NCBI GenBank assembly: GCA_018266835.1
Contig: JAFDZP010000005.1
Coordinates: 62,001 to 126,000, forward strand
Reading direction: 5' to 3'
DNA length: 64,000 nt
Source of the DNA: Bacteroidota bacterium
GTDB lineage: Bacteria > Bacteroidota > Ignavibacteria > Tepidaquicellales > Tepidaquicellaceae
Positions 18,204-26,333 of this stretch are shown here, in pieces (the stretch's first letter is position 1; each line of letters opens with the position of its first letter). A program made the position numbers and the translations under genes. The notes under the pieces are model-generated. The model did no database searches. It was not told the origin of the DNA and saw only the letters and a list, made by a program, of their open reading frames with translations.

Positions 18204-18330
18204 AGAAAAATTTGTTTGGTAAACCTAAAATTTTTAGATTGAAAATTCAATACTTTTAGACGTATGAAAATCGCAAAAATACTTACTAAATAACATTTTT
18301 TATATTCATAATATCTGCTAAATTGCAACA

Positions 18331-18738
18331 ATGAAAAATAACGCTCCCGCTTCTAAAGCCCCAATAGAAGAAAGATTAAAATCGTTTGAAGATGTAGATG
18401 TAAGATCCGGTGAAAGAGATCCCGCTGCACTTGATGAGTTTATAGTTCTATTGGAAGATAATTATGTAGATAGTGACGAAGCTTTTAAGTATGTATTGAA
18501 AAGAAGACTATCGAAAATTATTTCAATTGTCATTGGAATAATTTTAAACATAATCGGATTCGCTTTAATTATTGTACCAATGCCGACAGATTATAACGAC
18601 GTGGTATTATTAAGAGCAACTCCTCAGAACGGATTGCATCTCTCAGATGTTTTCGGCTTTGCAGAAATAATTGGAGTGGTAATTGTTTTTATAGGAACGC
18701 TCCTTATCTTTTACGGAGCTAAGAGAAGTAAAAGTTAA
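18331..18738 (+). CDS. Two-span membrane protein of unknown function
   Basis: 135 residues. The N-terminal 60 residues are charged and cytoplasmic-looking (IEERLKSFEDVDVRSGERD...). Two membrane segments follow, at about 63-84 (IISIVIGIILNIIGFALIIVP) and 110-128 (AEIIGVVIVFIGTLLIFYG), with a short external loop. No family recognised. Its last four bases overlap the 3' end of the convergent glycosyltransferase gene, so the two transcripts collide at their ends. No link to the polysaccharide genes can be shown. Confidence 0.7.
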   Translation: MKNNAPASKAPIEERLKSFEDVDVRSGERDPAALDEFIVLLEDNYVDSDEAFKYVLKRRLSKIISIVIGIILNIIGFALIIVPMPTDYNDVVLLRATPQNGLHLSDVFGFAEIIGVVIVFIGTLLIFYGAKRSKS

Positions 18739-19577
18739 TCTACTTTCTGCGGCTTATGAAATATGTATTCATAAATTCTGGAAATTTCTTTTTTAGTTCT
18801 TCGTTTCACTGCACCCCATATTGAACCATCTGCCATTAATCTTCTTGCTTCTGTCCAGACTCTTGCGCCATGTTTTACATATTGAATTTTACCGTAGTTC
18901 ATTAACTGAAAAGCCATCCATCCGTCTTCCCATATTGTTCTGTTCAGATTATAACCGCCGACTTTTAATGCATCTTCTCTTCTGTATGCTGAATTAAATC
19001 CCATTACATTTAAATACCCTCTTCTTTTTCTTCTTAATGCAAACAGAGTTTCAGAAACAATTTCATAAATTCCCATCGAAAATCGCGAAGTAGTACCGGG
19101 AGGAATAAAAGAGTAAGGTCCGTAAGCAACTGCAACAGATTCATCTTTAAGAACATCTACGTAAGCATCAATCCATGTTACCGGATATAACGAATCACTA
19201 TCAGCGCTCAGATAATATTTACCTTTAGCAGTTTCAAGACCCATTTGCCTTGTATAACTTATACCCTGCTTCGGATTAAAAATAGATTTCACTCCGCAGC
19301 GATCTAAAAGCTCCTGAGTTCTATCAGTAGAGTTATTATTTACAAAAATTATTTCAGTAGGATATTTTGTTTCTAATTTGGAGAGAGTATAAATGGTGTG
19401 TGCAATATTCAGTTCTTCATTCCATACAGGAATTACAACTGATACTTCAGGTTCAGGATGATGAAATTTTTTAAATCTTTCTGATACGCCTTTATAAAAA
19501 TCCGGGCTTAAATCATCTACTCCTTTATATTCAAATAAATTTTCTTTAACCCAGTCCGGAATTGAAAATCTCGACAT
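18735..19577 (-). CDS. Family 2 glycosyltransferase (paralogue A)
   Basis: 280-residue GT-A fold glycosyltransferase, family 2, cytoplasmic or membrane-associated. It has VVIPVWNEELNIAHTIYTLSKL, FVNNNSTDRTQELLD for nucleotide binding, a metal-binding acidic motif in LSADSDSLYP, and an acceptor-side GWMAFQLMNYGKI. It is about half identical by eye to the gene just upstream (19611-20453), with the same length and order of motifs, so the two are tandem duplicates. It is the last gene of the polysaccharide locus. Sugar specificity is unknown. Confidence 0.9.
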   Translation of the reverse strand: MSRFSIPDWVKENLFEYKGVDDLSPDFYKGVSERFKKFHHPEPEVSVVIPVWNEELNIAHTIYTLSKLETKYPTEIIFVNNNSTDRTQELLDRCGVKSIFNPKQGISYTRQMGLETAKGKYYLSADSDSLYPVTWIDAYVDVLKDESVAVAYGPYSFIPPGTTSRFSMGIYEIVSETLFALRRKRRGYLNVMGFNSAYRREDALKVGGYNLNRTIWEDGWMAFQLMNYGKIQYVKHGARVWTEARRLMADGSIWGAVKRRTKKEISRIYEYIFHKPQKVD

Positions 19578-19610
19578 TCTATAATTAAATTGTCGGAATA
19601 TTACTATTTA

Positions 19611-20453
19611 TTAGCTAAATTTAAATTTATTTATATTGTCCGAAATCTTTGGAGTAGCTTTTTTTACTCTTTTCATAAAGGCTCTTACAAGGCTGCCGTC
19701 TGCATTTATTCTTCTTGCAGTTGTCCATACTCTTGTCCCTTCAGTTTTCACAAATTTAATTTTGCCTAATTCCTGCAATGTCATTGCCATCCATCCGTCT
19801 GACCATCTGGGACGTGACGTATTGAATCCTCCGACTTTTCTACCGTCTTCAGTTCTGAATCCGAAATTAAATCCTAATACATTAAGGAATTCTTTGTTTC
19901 TTCTTCTCACTCTGAAATAATTAGTAGTTATAATTTCATATATGGCAAAATATTTTCTTCTTGATAATCCGTACTGTGGAATGAAGGAATAAGGACCGTA
20001 AACAACTGTAATGGATTCATCTTCAAGATGTTTTATATATTCATTAAGCCATTCGGGATGATAGATTGAATCTCCGTCAACGCATAAGTGGTATTTTCCT
20101 TTTGCCATTTCAAGCCCGAGCTGGCGAGTATAGCTAATACCCTGCCTGGTTTGCGAAAACGTCTTTACACCTAATTTATCGAGAATCTCCTGAGTTCTAT
20201 CGGTAGAATTATTGTTTACTACAATCAATTCAGTTCTATGGTTCAAATTTAATTTTGATAAAGAAAACAATGTTTGAACAATATTTTCCTCTTCATTATA
20301 AACCGGCATTACAATAGAAACGGTTGGATTATTCGTGGAAAATTTTGAAAGGTTTTGCTTCAACTCAGATACAAATTCAGCTGAGAGTTTATCAAAATCA
20401 CGTGGAATTTCAAGTATGCCCAAAACCCACTTAGGAAGTCTAAATGGAATCAT
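19611..20453 (-). CDS. Family 2 glycosyltransferase (paralogue B)
   Basis: 280 residues, GT2. VSIVMPVYNEEENIVQTLFSLSKL and VVNNNSTDRTQEILDKLGV mark the nucleotide-sugar site, LCVDGDSIYHP the metal site, and WSDGWMAMTLQELGKI the C-terminal acid region. The blocks QGISYTRQ, GPYSFIP and RVWTTARRINADGS recur nearly unchanged in paralogue A, 33 bases downstream. It probably adds a sugar to the lipid-linked repeat unit made by this locus. It follows the Wzy-like gene by 39 bases. Confidence 0.9.
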   Translation of the reverse strand: MIPFRLPKWVLGILEIPRDFDKLSAEFVSELKQNLSKFSTNNPTVSIVMPVYNEEENIVQTLFSLSKLNLNHRTELIVVNNNSTDRTQEILDKLGVKTFSQTRQGISYTRQLGLEMAKGKYHLCVDGDSIYHPEWLNEYIKHLEDESITVVYGPYSFIPQYGLSRRKYFAIYEIITTNYFRVRRRNKEFLNVLGFNFGFRTEDGRKVGGFNTSRPRWSDGWMAMTLQELGKIKFVKTEGTRVWTTARRINADGSLVRAFMKRVKKATPKISDNINKFKFS

Positions 20454-20492
20454 ATATTAACAGTTAGTTTTGTATAAAACGCATTATATCAA

Positions 20493-21986
20493 TTATTGTA
20501 CCAAACTATTCTCAGTTTGAGTATCAAATTGCCTGCATTTGTTAATTATCGCTATTGCAACAAAAAAAAGATAGTTTATAGGGTACTGCCCGATTGCTTC
20601 CTGTGGAAAATTTGCTAATGTTAAAGAGTAAACCACCGTCAACATACCCAATGAAATCGTTTTTAACATCGGATCTTTTATTCTCAAATAATCTTTAATT
20701 CCTTCTTTAAACACAATAAAAAGCATCAAACAGAACAAAAATAGTCCAATCCAGCCCATTTCTACAGCTATTCTAACGTATCCGCTATCCGGTGGAAAAT
20801 TTGCTAAAGGAGACCAGGGCGAGAATTTTTTACCCCACTCACCAACACTTCCTAATCCTCCACCCATTGGGTGAGTCTGAATGAACGGCTGAATAAATTT
20901 CTGATTCCTGACTCTGACCTGATAAGAAGCATCATCACTTGGCTTAAAAGCTGACTGCAATCTTACGAGATTTGGATTAGATGAAGGAATATTTAATAGT
21001 ATCATTACTATAAAAAATAGCACTCCCCCTGTTATCAGGATATTTTTCTTAAACTTAACAATGGAGTAAAATAAAAATCCTGCCGGCGGTAATATAAACG
21101 CAGCACGTGTTCCTGAGAATAGCATACCATAAATCATAAGGCAGCCTAATGTATATAAGAATACCTTTTTGTACAATCTGAACGGTCCGCCTGCCAAAAT
21201 AAAGCAAAGCATTCCTGTAAAGCACATCGAGAATCCATAAACAAGCGGGTCAGAGAAAAATGAGAACATTCTGAACTTCCCTGCCTGAAACAGCAGCATA
21301 TATCTACCCTTATCTGCCATTATCCAGTTCAATTCAAACGGAAGCAAACCGAAAAACTCCTGATTGTATCCATATATCATAGCGAAAGTCATGAACAGCA
21401 GCCAGATTTTTATAAGAAGGAACAGGAATTTTTTTGAATCAATTGCATACATCAAAAGAAAATACATAATCGTAAATCCTGCAAATCCGCGTACTGTGTA
21501 AAGCCATGCTAATCTTGATTCTGCCCATGGGTTCGCGCCTTCGAGCAGGTTATAAAGTATCCAGACTAAAATAATTTTGCTTATGGGGTTTTTTGCAAAG
21601 CTCCAGTCCCTTTCATTTATCTGCCTTATAAAAAGTCCGAACAGCATCACAACAATCATTACATCCATTAATATACCCAATGGAATATCATCTAATATCC
21701 TCTTTGCTCCCAGAAATACAAATGACAACATTATTGTAAATGAAATACCGAACTTGAGATTGAACATGCTGGCAATGATGAGCGGAGAGCCGATTAATAA
21801 TGCTCCTAATACACCGCCGATTTTTATTCCGCCGAATGAAATTGCTGCAGCTATAAATCCTGAGCAGAGTATAAGGAAGAAAATGCCGAGGGAATTATTT
21901 AATTTTTCTTCAAATATCTTCTGCCACAATAAAGAGAAGAAAGATTTTTTAGGGGCAGAGTCAATATTTATTTCAAAATTAAACAA
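20493..21986 (-). CDS. O-antigen ligase/Wzy-like polysaccharide polymerase
   Basis: 497 residues with about 10-12 membrane segments and a large periplasmic loop, as in the Wzy_C/O-antigen ligase family. The loop contains RVRNQKFIQPFIQTHPMGGGLGSVGEWG, matching the Wzy_C pattern of a His and Gly-rich turn, followed by PPDSGYVRIAVEMGWIG. A Wzy polymerase joins lipid-linked repeat units at the periplasmic face; a WaaL-type ligase is the alternative. The start appears to be TTG (21986), directly abutting the stop of the upstream GT2 gene, so translation is probably coupled. Confidence 0.85.
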   Translation of the reverse strand: MFNFEINIDSAPKKSFFSLLWQKIFEEKLNNSLGIFFLILCSGFIAAAISFGGIKIGGVLGALLIGSPLIIASMFNLKFGISFTIMLSFVFLGAKRILDDIPLGILMDVMIVVMLFGLFIRQINERDWSFAKNPISKIILVWILYNLLEGANPWAESRLAWLYTVRGFAGFTIMYFLLMYAIDSKKFLFLLIKIWLLFMTFAMIYGYNQEFFGLLPFELNWIMADKGRYMLLFQAGKFRMFSFFSDPLVYGFSMCFTGMLCFILAGGPFRLYKKVFLYTLGCLMIYGMLFSGTRAAFILPPAGFLFYSIVKFKKNILITGGVLFFIVMILLNIPSSNPNLVRLQSAFKPSDDASYQVRVRNQKFIQPFIQTHPMGGGLGSVGEWGKKFSPWSPLANFPPDSGYVRIAVEMGWIGLFLFCLMLFIVFKEGIKDYLRIKDPMLKTISLGMLTVVYSLTLANFPQEAIGQYPINYLFFVAIAIINKCRQFDTQTENSLVQ

Positions 21987-22949
21987 TTAATTGCTGATTA
22001 AGCTATCTGAAGTAAAATGCCATTTGATTGTCTGTGAATATACTTTCAGTTGTTCAGTATCTTCCTCTGTAGATTTTCCTGTAAGCTTATGAAGAATAAA
22101 CTTTAATGAAAAAATAATTTCCCATAGGAACAGAAAAATAAATGCGCGGATTCTGTAGAAGTAATAAGTAAGCGGATTGTAATGCTTCTTTATATATAAA
22201 TACAAACTTTTGTAATTCTGAATGAACATTGCAGCTCTGCGTTGGCGTGAGCTTGATTTGCCGAAATGAATAATTTCAACATCGTGAAGGAAAATTGATT
22301 TATAACCTGCTTTTCTGATTCTCATAAAATAATCCATCTCTTCTGCATATATAAAAAATCTTGCATCGAGCATACCGGCTTTTTTATAACATTCTTCCGA
22401 AACTAAAAATACTGCGCCATAAGCCCAGTCAATTTCACGGGTATCATTATGGTCCCAGAATGACATGAACATCTTTTTAGTATTCAGCTTAGATAACATT
22501 CCGGCAAAAAATCGATTCTCAAAAAATGAAGACCAGAACGAAAAGAAATTGTTAACCGATTTCTGCAAAGTCATATCGTCATTCAGTAATTTACTTACAA
22601 CACATCCTACACCTTTATCTTTATTTGCAAGAAGGTAATCCATCATCTTATCTATTGCTCCTTTGAGTACAAGGGTATCAGGATTTAAGAATAAAATATT
22701 TTTACCTGTAGCTATTTCAAGTCCCTGATTGTTGGCAGGCGCAAATCCATTATTGGTTTTATTTGCAATAAGTTTCACATCCGGGAATTCTTCACGAACC
22801 ATACCTGCTGAATCATCCGGTGAATCGTTATCTACAACAACAATTTCAAATGTATATTTTTTCGTCTCATCATAAACCGATTGAAGACACTTTCTCAAAA
22901 GCCCTTTAGTATTCCAGCTGACTATTATAATTGATAGATCTTTCTGCAT
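21987..22949 (-). CDS. Family 2 glycosyltransferase (rhamnosyltransferase-like)
   Basis: 320 residues. LSIIIVSWNTKGLLRKCLQSVY and VVVDNDSPDDSAGMV are the nucleotide-sugar site, LFLNPDTLV the metal motif, and EIDWAYGAVFLVSEE with FIYAEEMDYFMRIRKAGY the acceptor and base region. This is the pattern of WbbL/rhamnosyltransferase-like GT2 enzymes. A C-terminal hydrophobic amphipathic stretch (about 270-290) may anchor it to the membrane. It lies between the 54-residue zinc-ribbon gene and the Wzy-like gene. The rhamnose-pathway gene rfbA in the same locus makes a deoxysugar donor plausible, but that is inference. Confidence 0.9.
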   Translation of the reverse strand: MQKDLSIIIVSWNTKGLLRKCLQSVYDETKKYTFEIVVVDNDSPDDSAGMVREEFPDVKLIANKTNNGFAPANNQGLEIATGKNILFLNPDTLVLKGAIDKMMDYLLANKDKGVGCVVSKLLNDDMTLQKSVNNFFSFWSSFFENRFFAGMLSKLNTKKMFMSFWDHNDTREIDWAYGAVFLVSEECYKKAGMLDARFFIYAEEMDYFMRIRKAGYKSIFLHDVEIIHFGKSSSRQRRAAMFIQNYKSLYLYIKKHYNPLTYYFYRIRAFIFLFLWEIIFSLKFILHKLTGKSTEEDTEQLKVYSQTIKWHFTSDSLISN

Positions 22950-22966
22950 TAAATCAAAAATAAAAA

Positions 22967-23131
22967 TTAAAAGAAAACAATTTTAACAAAAAATCCGAAC
23001 GTACTTACAAATGCAAATGCAATTGCAATTTTTTCTATTAGCAATGTCTTTTTATCAAGATCAAAATCGCAGTAATCGCAAGTACCAAACTGATTCAATT
23101 TCTTATTACACTTCGTACACTTTTCTGTCAT
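22967..23131 (-). CDS. 54-residue zinc-ribbon membrane microprotein
   Basis: A short gene on the minus strand, M-T-E-K-C-T-K-C at the start, with a second pair C-D-Y-C about ten residues later: two CxxC knuckles (residues 5-8 and 18-21) that form a zinc-ribbon-like motif. A basic-acidic linker and one membrane segment (about 33-54, rich in Ala, Phe, Val and Ile) follow, ending at the stop. The ATG overlaps the stop of the acyltransferase gene in an ATGA, so translation is coupled. Placement inside the locus suggests a role in assembly or regulation of membrane glycosyltransferases. No homologue is recalled. Confidence 0.75.
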   Translation of the reverse strand: MTEKCTKCNKKLNQFGTCDYCDFDLDKKTLLIEKIAIAFAFVSTFGFFVKIVFF

Positions 23132-23748
23132 GACTTTACCCTTTCCCAGAGTTTAGTTTCAGGATTATATTGCTTAATTAACTTTGCAGGATTTCCTCCC
23201 ACAATTGAAAACGGCGGAACATCCTTTGTTACAACACTTCCTGCAGCAACAACTGAATGCTTGCCTACTGTAACTCCTGCTGTAATAACTGCGTTGGCTC
23301 CTATCCATACATCATCTGAAATAGTAATCTGTTTAACAGAAACCGGCTGTATGGAAGGTGGAGTGTTAATATCTTCATAACCGTGATTTAATCCGCTAAG
23401 TACAATATTCTGTGCAAACATCACATCATTGCCTATTGTTACGGGTCCTATTACTACGTTCCCAAGTCCTATTCGCGTTCTGTCGCCAATTATTACGTCG
23501 CCAACTCCGTTATTTACGGTTGCAAAATCCTCAACTGTTGAATTGACTCCTAAATAAAATTTATTAAATGGAAGCACGTCCATACGCGTTCTTCTGCAAA
23601 CAGTTGCTCCCTTTGCTTTTTTATGAATTATAGGATTGACAAACCACCTAACCCAAAGCCTTGGTTTTGCCTGATTCTTAGGCATCAACGCCCAAAGTAC
23701 AAACTTTTTTAATCCCGGATTGTTTTTTATTTTATCCTGTAATCCCAT
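23128..23748 (-). CDS. Hexapeptide-repeat acyltransferase
   Basis: 206 residues of the left-handed beta-helix acyltransferase family (WcaF/maltose-acetyltransferase type). Hexapeptide repeats run from about residue 65 to 190: [25 protein letters not shown] and the C-terminal [44 protein letters not shown], with the usual GGNPAKLI end. [12 protein letters not shown] supplies the catalytic His. It probably O-acetylates a sugar of the repeat unit using acetyl-CoA. Its start overlaps the GT4 stop by one base (TAATG), and its stop overlaps the microprotein start. Confidence 0.92.
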   Translation of the reverse strand: MGLQDKIKNNPGLKKFVLWALMPKNQAKPRLWVRWFVNPIIHKKAKGATVCRRTRMDVLPFNKFYLGVNSTVEDFATVNNGVGDVIIGDRTRIGLGNVVIGPVTIGNDVMFAQNIVLSGLNHGYEDINTPPSIQPVSVKQITISDDVWIGANAVITAGVTVGKHSVVAAGSVVTKDVPPFSIVGGNPAKLIKQYNPETKLWERVKS

Positions 23749-24965
23749 TATAGTTCAAGTTCCTCTTTTGTTTGTAATACATCATTCATAGCTTTATAAA
23801 TTTCTACAACGTTGTTTTCCCAGGTATGTGTCATTGCAAAGTCTCTTCTTCGTTTAGCTTCTTTAGTATTGTTTGAGTTCAAAGCAGCTTCAATTGATTC
23901 AATGTAACCCTCTTTATTTCTTGCAAGATAACAGTAATCTGCGAAAACTTCCATAGCAGTTGTTGCCGTAGCTACAGTAGGTTTTCCCATAGCTAAATAT
24001 TCGTCAATTTTTCGCGGATAATTCCCGATTGTAACTTCATTTACAAGCTGCGGATTTATGCAGACATCAAATGCTTTAACATATAACGGCAGCTCTTCCA
24101 TCTTTTTTGCGCCAAGGAAATGAACGTTTGAAAAAGAATGAAGCCTGCTATTCTTAAAATTATCATCTTCCGGTCCGACTAAAACAATATTCCATTGCGG
24201 GCGGTTCTCAGCAATGAATTCAAGCAGCTTTATATCCAGTCTGAGACCAACTAACGCTCCTACATATCCAATTATTGGTGACTTTATTATTTTTATATCA
24301 TCAGGTATATCCGTCATTAAATTAGGATTGAACAAACTTAAATCACATCCCTGACCAACGTAATATGAATTCGGATTAAACTGTCTGCAATAATCAGCTA
24401 AATAAGTTGAATTAGCCGTACATAAATCAGATTTTCTTATTAATTCTGCTTCAATTCTGATGCCGTGCTTTTTCCAATAATCGACTGCAATGAGGTTATC
24501 CCTGCTATAATAAATATATAACTCCGGTTTCAAAAATTCCTTTAAATAGAAACTGCGGAACATATCGCTGTCATTAAAAATGAAAAATTTATCGAAGTTT
24601 AATCTCTTAAGCGCTTTTGAAATCTGATATGCAAATTTTGTGTTATTTCTTTTATTAAAAAAATTGAATATGCCTTCTAAACTGATCCAGTTTATTGATT
24701 GTAAAGTAGTTCTCGGGTAAAGCGTCCAGATGTTTTCACCAACCTGTTCTAAATCATCCCTTTCGTTTTTTATTATTGCCAGTCTCTTCCGGATTTTTTC
24801 ATCATTCTTTCCCTTCATAATGGTTCGCGAATCCAATGGGAAATTCACATACAGCACTCTGTTATCTTTTGCAAATTCTTTTGCAATGTTTATACAATTG
24901 CTTCCGATATCATTATCCCATGCCTGCAAGCCCGTTATTACTATGTCTCTTCCGGTAATTTTCAT
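23748..24965 (-). CDS. Family 4 glycosyltransferase
   Basis: 405 residues, GT-B fold. The N-terminal domain begins [29 protein letters not shown]. The C-terminal domain has the phosphate and sugar region [14 protein letters not shown] and the signature [30 protein letters not shown], where ExxxxPRKIxEYLA is typical of retaining GT4 enzymes. It probably adds a residue to the lipid-linked oligosaccharide at the cytoplasmic face. The stop of the upstream flippase gene directly abuts this start codon, and its own stop overlaps the acyltransferase start. Confidence 0.9.
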   Translation of the reverse strand: MKITGRDIVITGLQAWDNDIGSNCINIAKEFAKDNRVLYVNFPLDSRTIMKGKNDEKIRKRLAIIKNERDDLEQVGENIWTLYPRTTLQSINWISLEGIFNFFNKRNNTKFAYQISKALKRLNFDKFFIFNDSDMFRSFYLKEFLKPELYIYYSRDNLIAVDYWKKHGIRIEAELIRKSDLCTANSTYLADYCRQFNPNSYYVGQGCDLSLFNPNLMTDIPDDIKIIKSPIIGYVGALVGLRLDIKLLEFIAENRPQWNIVLVGPEDDNFKNSRLHSFSNVHFLGAKKMEELPLYVKAFDVCINPQLVNEVTIGNYPRKIDEYLAMGKPTVATATTAMEVFADYCYLARNKEGYIESIEAALNSNNTKEAKRRRDFAMTHTWENNVVEIYKAMNDVLQTKEELEL

Positions 24966-26312
24966 TTACCCTCTAAGTTTTCTTGTTTTAAGAACGTGCA
25001 GTCCTTTATTAAATCCGTCAACATAGAACTTCCACATGTAAATAAAAGTATGATGAAATTTAATATTCAGTTCCCGGTATAAAATAACCTGACTGATGAC
25101 TAAGAAAATCAGTAAAGCTGTGAACGTTCCGAATGCTGCACCTATTAGGCCGAATGTCGAAATGAAAAAATAATTCGTACCTATGTTAATTACAGCAATA
25201 AAAACTAAAAGATAAAAATTTGTCTTCGGCTTCCCTATTGAATCCATCGTTGTTCCAAACTGTCTAATATAAGGCTGAATAAGCGTTGCCAGAATAATAA
25301 TTTGTAATATAGGAGCAGCCTCAACGTAATCTTTACCGGCAATGATTATAATAATCCATTTTGAGAATATCAGACACGCTATTGTTACAGGCAAAATCAT
25401 TGCAACAAGCAAACCGACTGACCTCTCATACAAATATGTAACCGCTTCCTTACCGTGCGTTTCAATTCTTTTTGCGCTTTGCGGAAAAACTATTGCAGCT
25501 ACCGATGATAACGGGACTTCAACAAAATTTGTGACTCTGTTTGCCGCATTAAAAATAGCTACTGAAGATACAGGCATTAAGTAACCAAGCATCATCTGGT
25601 CAATGCTTGTGTAAATCATAGAAGAGATGTTAGTACCAAATACATACTTACCGTAATGGAAAAGCTTTTTTACCCATTCCCACTCAAGTTTATAAGTAAT
25701 CTTCCAGTAATTTTTTACAAAAAAGTATGAAAGAACTGCTCCAAGCAATGCGCCTATAGACATCATCCATACAAGTTCATATAACTTTATATCGTGATTA
25801 TAATACCATGATAAAAAAATAAAGATGAACAGCACTCCCTGCCGGATAAGATTGCTGTAGAAAATCCCTTTAAAATCTAAATTAGACTGCTGTATAAAAT
25901 TAAACTGGTAATAAAAAATTAATATTACTGTGGTAATGGCGTACAGATAAAACATCATTTCAAGCTGCGGTGAGTGCCATAAGTTACTCATGAAATGTGC
26001 GAGTCCCGATAACACAATAACAGAAAAAATTGTAACTATTACATTCAATGAGAGCGAAGCAGTCAGAATTTTCGGATAATCTTCTGCTGAAGCCGTTGCG
26101 CAATACTTAATCTGAGCATTTTGTATCAATCCGCCGCGGGCGACTTCTATCAACGCAGTTACAGAAACAAACAATGCCCATGCACCTAAATCGTCTTTGC
26201 TCAGTAAACGCACAAGTATATAAAATCCGCCGAATCCCGTTATCAGAGAAGTTACACGCTGTCCCATTGTGTAAATCCCCGACTTCATCCAATATGAATC
26301 TTTTGCAAACAA
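24966..26312 (-). CDS. Wzx-like polysaccharide flippase (MOP family)
   Basis: 448 residues with 12-14 membrane segments, no signal peptide, and the polysaccharide-biosynthesis (MOP exporter) pattern: GIYTMGQRVTSLITGFGGFYILVRLLSKDDLGAW at the N-terminus and IDQMMLGYLMPVSSVAIFNAANRVTNF in the middle. It would flip undecaprenyl-linked repeats to the periplasm for the Wzy-like polymerase three genes further downstream. Two starts are possible: TTG at 26312 and ATG at 26288. The TTG gives the fuller N-terminus seen in the family and is used here. Confidence 0.9.
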   Translation of the reverse strand: MFAKDSYWMKSGIYTMGQRVTSLITGFGGFYILVRLLSKDDLGAWALFVSVTALIEVARGGLIQNAQIKYCATASAEDYPKILTASLSLNVIVTIFSVIVLSGLAHFMSNLWHSPQLEMMFYLYAITTVILIFYYQFNFIQQSNLDFKGIFYSNLIRQGVLFIFIFLSWYYNHDIKLYELVWMMSIGALLGAVLSYFFVKNYWKITYKLEWEWVKKLFHYGKYVFGTNISSMIYTSIDQMMLGYLMPVSSVAIFNAANRVTNFVEVPLSSVAAIVFPQSAKRIETHGKEAVTYLYERSVGLLVAMILPVTIACLIFSKWIIIIIAGKDYVEAAPILQIIILATLIQPYIRQFGTTMDSIGKPKTNFYLLVFIAVINIGTNYFFISTFGLIGAAFGTFTALLIFLVISQVILYRELNIKFHHTFIYMWKFYVDGFNKGLHVLKTRKLRG

Positions 26313-26333
26313 TCTTATATCAGTTCAATAATT

